Assembly (NCBI GenBank): GCA_964621845.1
Contig: CAZUOL010000072.1
Span: forward strand, 1-6,389
Origin: CAYRKQ01 sp964621845
GTDB lineage: Bacteria; Patescibacteriota; Saccharimonadia; Saccharimonadales; UBA7683
Direction of reading: 5' to 3'
Length of the DNA: 6,389 bases
The translations under genes were made by a program, and so were the position numbers. Below are positions 5,756 to 6,389 of the stretch, piece after piece. The notes beneath the pieces are model-generated. The model ran no database searches and had not been told where the DNA came from. It worked only from the letters and a program-made list of their open reading frames with translations. Numbering within the stretch: position 1 is the stretch's first letter; each line of letters begins with the position of its first letter.

Positions 5756-6006
5756 ATGTACACTTGTTTTTAACATACGAACATTTTGCGAACATTGAAT
5801 ATAGCAAGTAGGTACAAAACGATAGTTACCAATATATCCATCAACGTACACATGCATACAGTAGGCGGAAGAGGGGCGTAAAAAACGAGCACAGCTAAAT
5901 ACAGAAATTTGCAGATGTACAAGCATAAGAAAGATGAGCAGTAATACATCTTTGAGTCATAGACATAATGTCGCACAATATATCTTTTACGACATTCTAT
6001 CTGTAG
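5756..6006. other. Intergenic stretch with no supported gene
   Basis: Reading frames here are short on both strands. The minus-strand frames up to 79 codons run through repeat element 2, look random in composition and have no ribosome binding site. The only point of interest is a 50-codon open run on the + strand (5865-6014) that leads, with a frame change, into the frame described at 6007. Confidence 0.5.
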
Positions 6007-6210
6007 GACAACCTTGATTGGTATTGCCTCCCAACAGGGGACTTTTCATCCAGTCATATAAATTGTGGATCAGCAATTGGCGCTTGTAACACTACTGTTC
6101 GTTCAACTCAAGCTTGTATAGACCGCCCTCTGACCGCGTACATAACGAGGCCTGCCGACAACACATCATTTGACTTTTCCACAGTTCGTTGTGAAAATTT
6201 GCTTTTTTGA
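6007..6210 (+). pseudogene. Possible remnant of a cysteine-containing, secreted-type protein
   Basis: After an in-frame TAG at 6004-6006, 67 codons are open to TGA at 6208-6210 with no ATG inside. The translation has five cysteines (positions 7, 20, 27, 37, 62) and is rich in Ser, Thr, Asn and Gly (for example GSAIGACNTTVRSTQACIDRP), which resembles an extracellular disulfide-bonded domain. An ATG at 5968 is in the same frame but is cut off by the TAG. An open run in another frame (5865-6014) overlaps the start. Open runs of this length do occur by chance, so this is a weak call. Confidence 0.2.
6175..6208 (+). terminator. Weak hairpin followed by a T-run
   Basis: TTTTC(C)ACA (6175-6183, one bulged C) pairs with TGTGAAAA (6190-6197) around a six-base loop, followed five bases later by six T (6203-6208). 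The stem is AT-rich and the T-run is not directly attached, so termination strength would be low. No transcript from the left is established. Confidence 0.25.
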
Positions 6211-6263
6211 CTTTTTCATGCAATTATTTTTTACACCACTCCCTACTCCATTTTCTTCGAAAA

Positions 6264-6286
6264 TTTGACATATTTGACATATGTCA
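6264..6286 (+). promoter_or_regulatory. Operator-like block with tandem TTTGACATA and a palindrome
   Basis: TTTGACATA occurs twice back to back (6264-6272 and 6273-6281). The second copy overlaps a perfect 12-bp palindrome, TGACATATGTCA (6275-6286). Each copy contains a consensus -35, TTGACA. From the second (6274-6279), a 17-bp spacer leads to TTTTAT (6297-6302), a passable -10. A further perfect palindrome, ATGTACAT, lies at 6301-6308. This looks like a regulated promoter for the frame at 6319. Confidence 0.45.
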
Positions 6287-6318
6287 TTTTTATATGTTTT
6301 ATGTACATATTATACATA

Positions 6319-6389
6319 ATGATTAATACGAACAAATATCGAACAGTAGATAGAGGAGAGTGGTGCGTTAACGACACATCACTCTTATC
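6319..6389 (+). CDS. Possible start of a gene, cut by the window end
   Basis: ATG at 6319 opens a frame that runs to the window edge (23 complete codons, starting MINTNKYRTVDRGEW). It lies just after an AT-rich promoter-like block. TATTAT (6308-6313) sits at nearly the leaderless spacing seen for other genes here, and there is no Shine-Dalgarno site before it. The product is not recognisable. An AGAGTG/CACTCT inverted repeat lies inside the frame near the edge, so a non-coding transcript is the alternative. The fragment is too short for more. Confidence 0.35.
   Translation, partial: MINTNKYRTVDRGEWCVNDTSLL

Noticed and set aside
5687..5976. Minus-strand frames of 79 and 68 codons
   Set aside because: The first spans repeat element 2, both overlap each other, and their composition looks random; no start signals.
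6175..6183. DnaA box (TTTTCCACA) and replication origin near the AT-rich right end
   Set aside because: A single box with one mismatch, and no cluster of boxes or neighbouring dnaA/dnaN gene.
6358..6365. GTG start after the GAGGAG at 6353-6358
   Set aside because: Both GTG codons run into TAA within a few codons and lie too close to the purine run.

Overview
This window most likely comes from a member of the Patescibacteria (Candidate Phyla Radiation), possibly Saccharibacteria. The evidence is indirect. There is a topoisomerase I without cysteines or zinc fingers, a sigma-region-4-like/HARE-HTH regulator, small proteins with no recognisable family, gene starts without Shine-Dalgarno sites, and standard code with TAG, TAA and TGA all used as stops. 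The lineage call is inference, not proof. All supported genes lie on the + strand.

Layout. Positions 1-1593 hold the C-terminal 530 codons of DNA topoisomerase I (topA), including the active-site tyrosine. Two genes of unknown function follow (1651-2559 and 2635-3192). Each has a strong -10 box ending seven bases before the A of its ATG and no ribosome binding site, so both look leaderless. A 470-base intergenic stretch (3193-3662) holds a nested rod-like inverted repeat of about 142 nt that looks like a structured RNA, a solo copy of a short palindromic repeat, and two candidate promoters for the next gene. That gene (3663-4694) has a good Shine-Dalgarno site and encodes a sigma-region-4 helix-turn-helix joined to about four winged-helix modules, the best one HARE-HTH-like as in RNA polymerase delta subunit. 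Fifteen bases later comes an unknown gene (4710-5246). Its stop codon lies inside a perfect extended -10 box that probably drives a small single-span membrane protein (5256-5453).

Positions 5454-6318 carry no convincing gene. They hold a small nested stem structure, two composite inverted-repeat elements of 70 and 71 bp (REPIN-like; one arm of the first recurs at 3406-3431), a cysteine-containing open frame that may be a gene remnant, a weak hairpin plus T-run, and an AT-rich operator-like block. A reading frame open to the window edge begins at 6319, again without a Shine-Dalgarno site.

How the parts fit. topA and the sigma4/HARE protein are core DNA-topology and transcription functions. 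The other genes look like lineage-specific accessory genes, mostly with their own compact promoters. The points most worth following up are the repeated leaderless promoter geometry, the 3220-3361 structured RNA candidate, and the two-arm palindromic repeats with compensatory stem changes.
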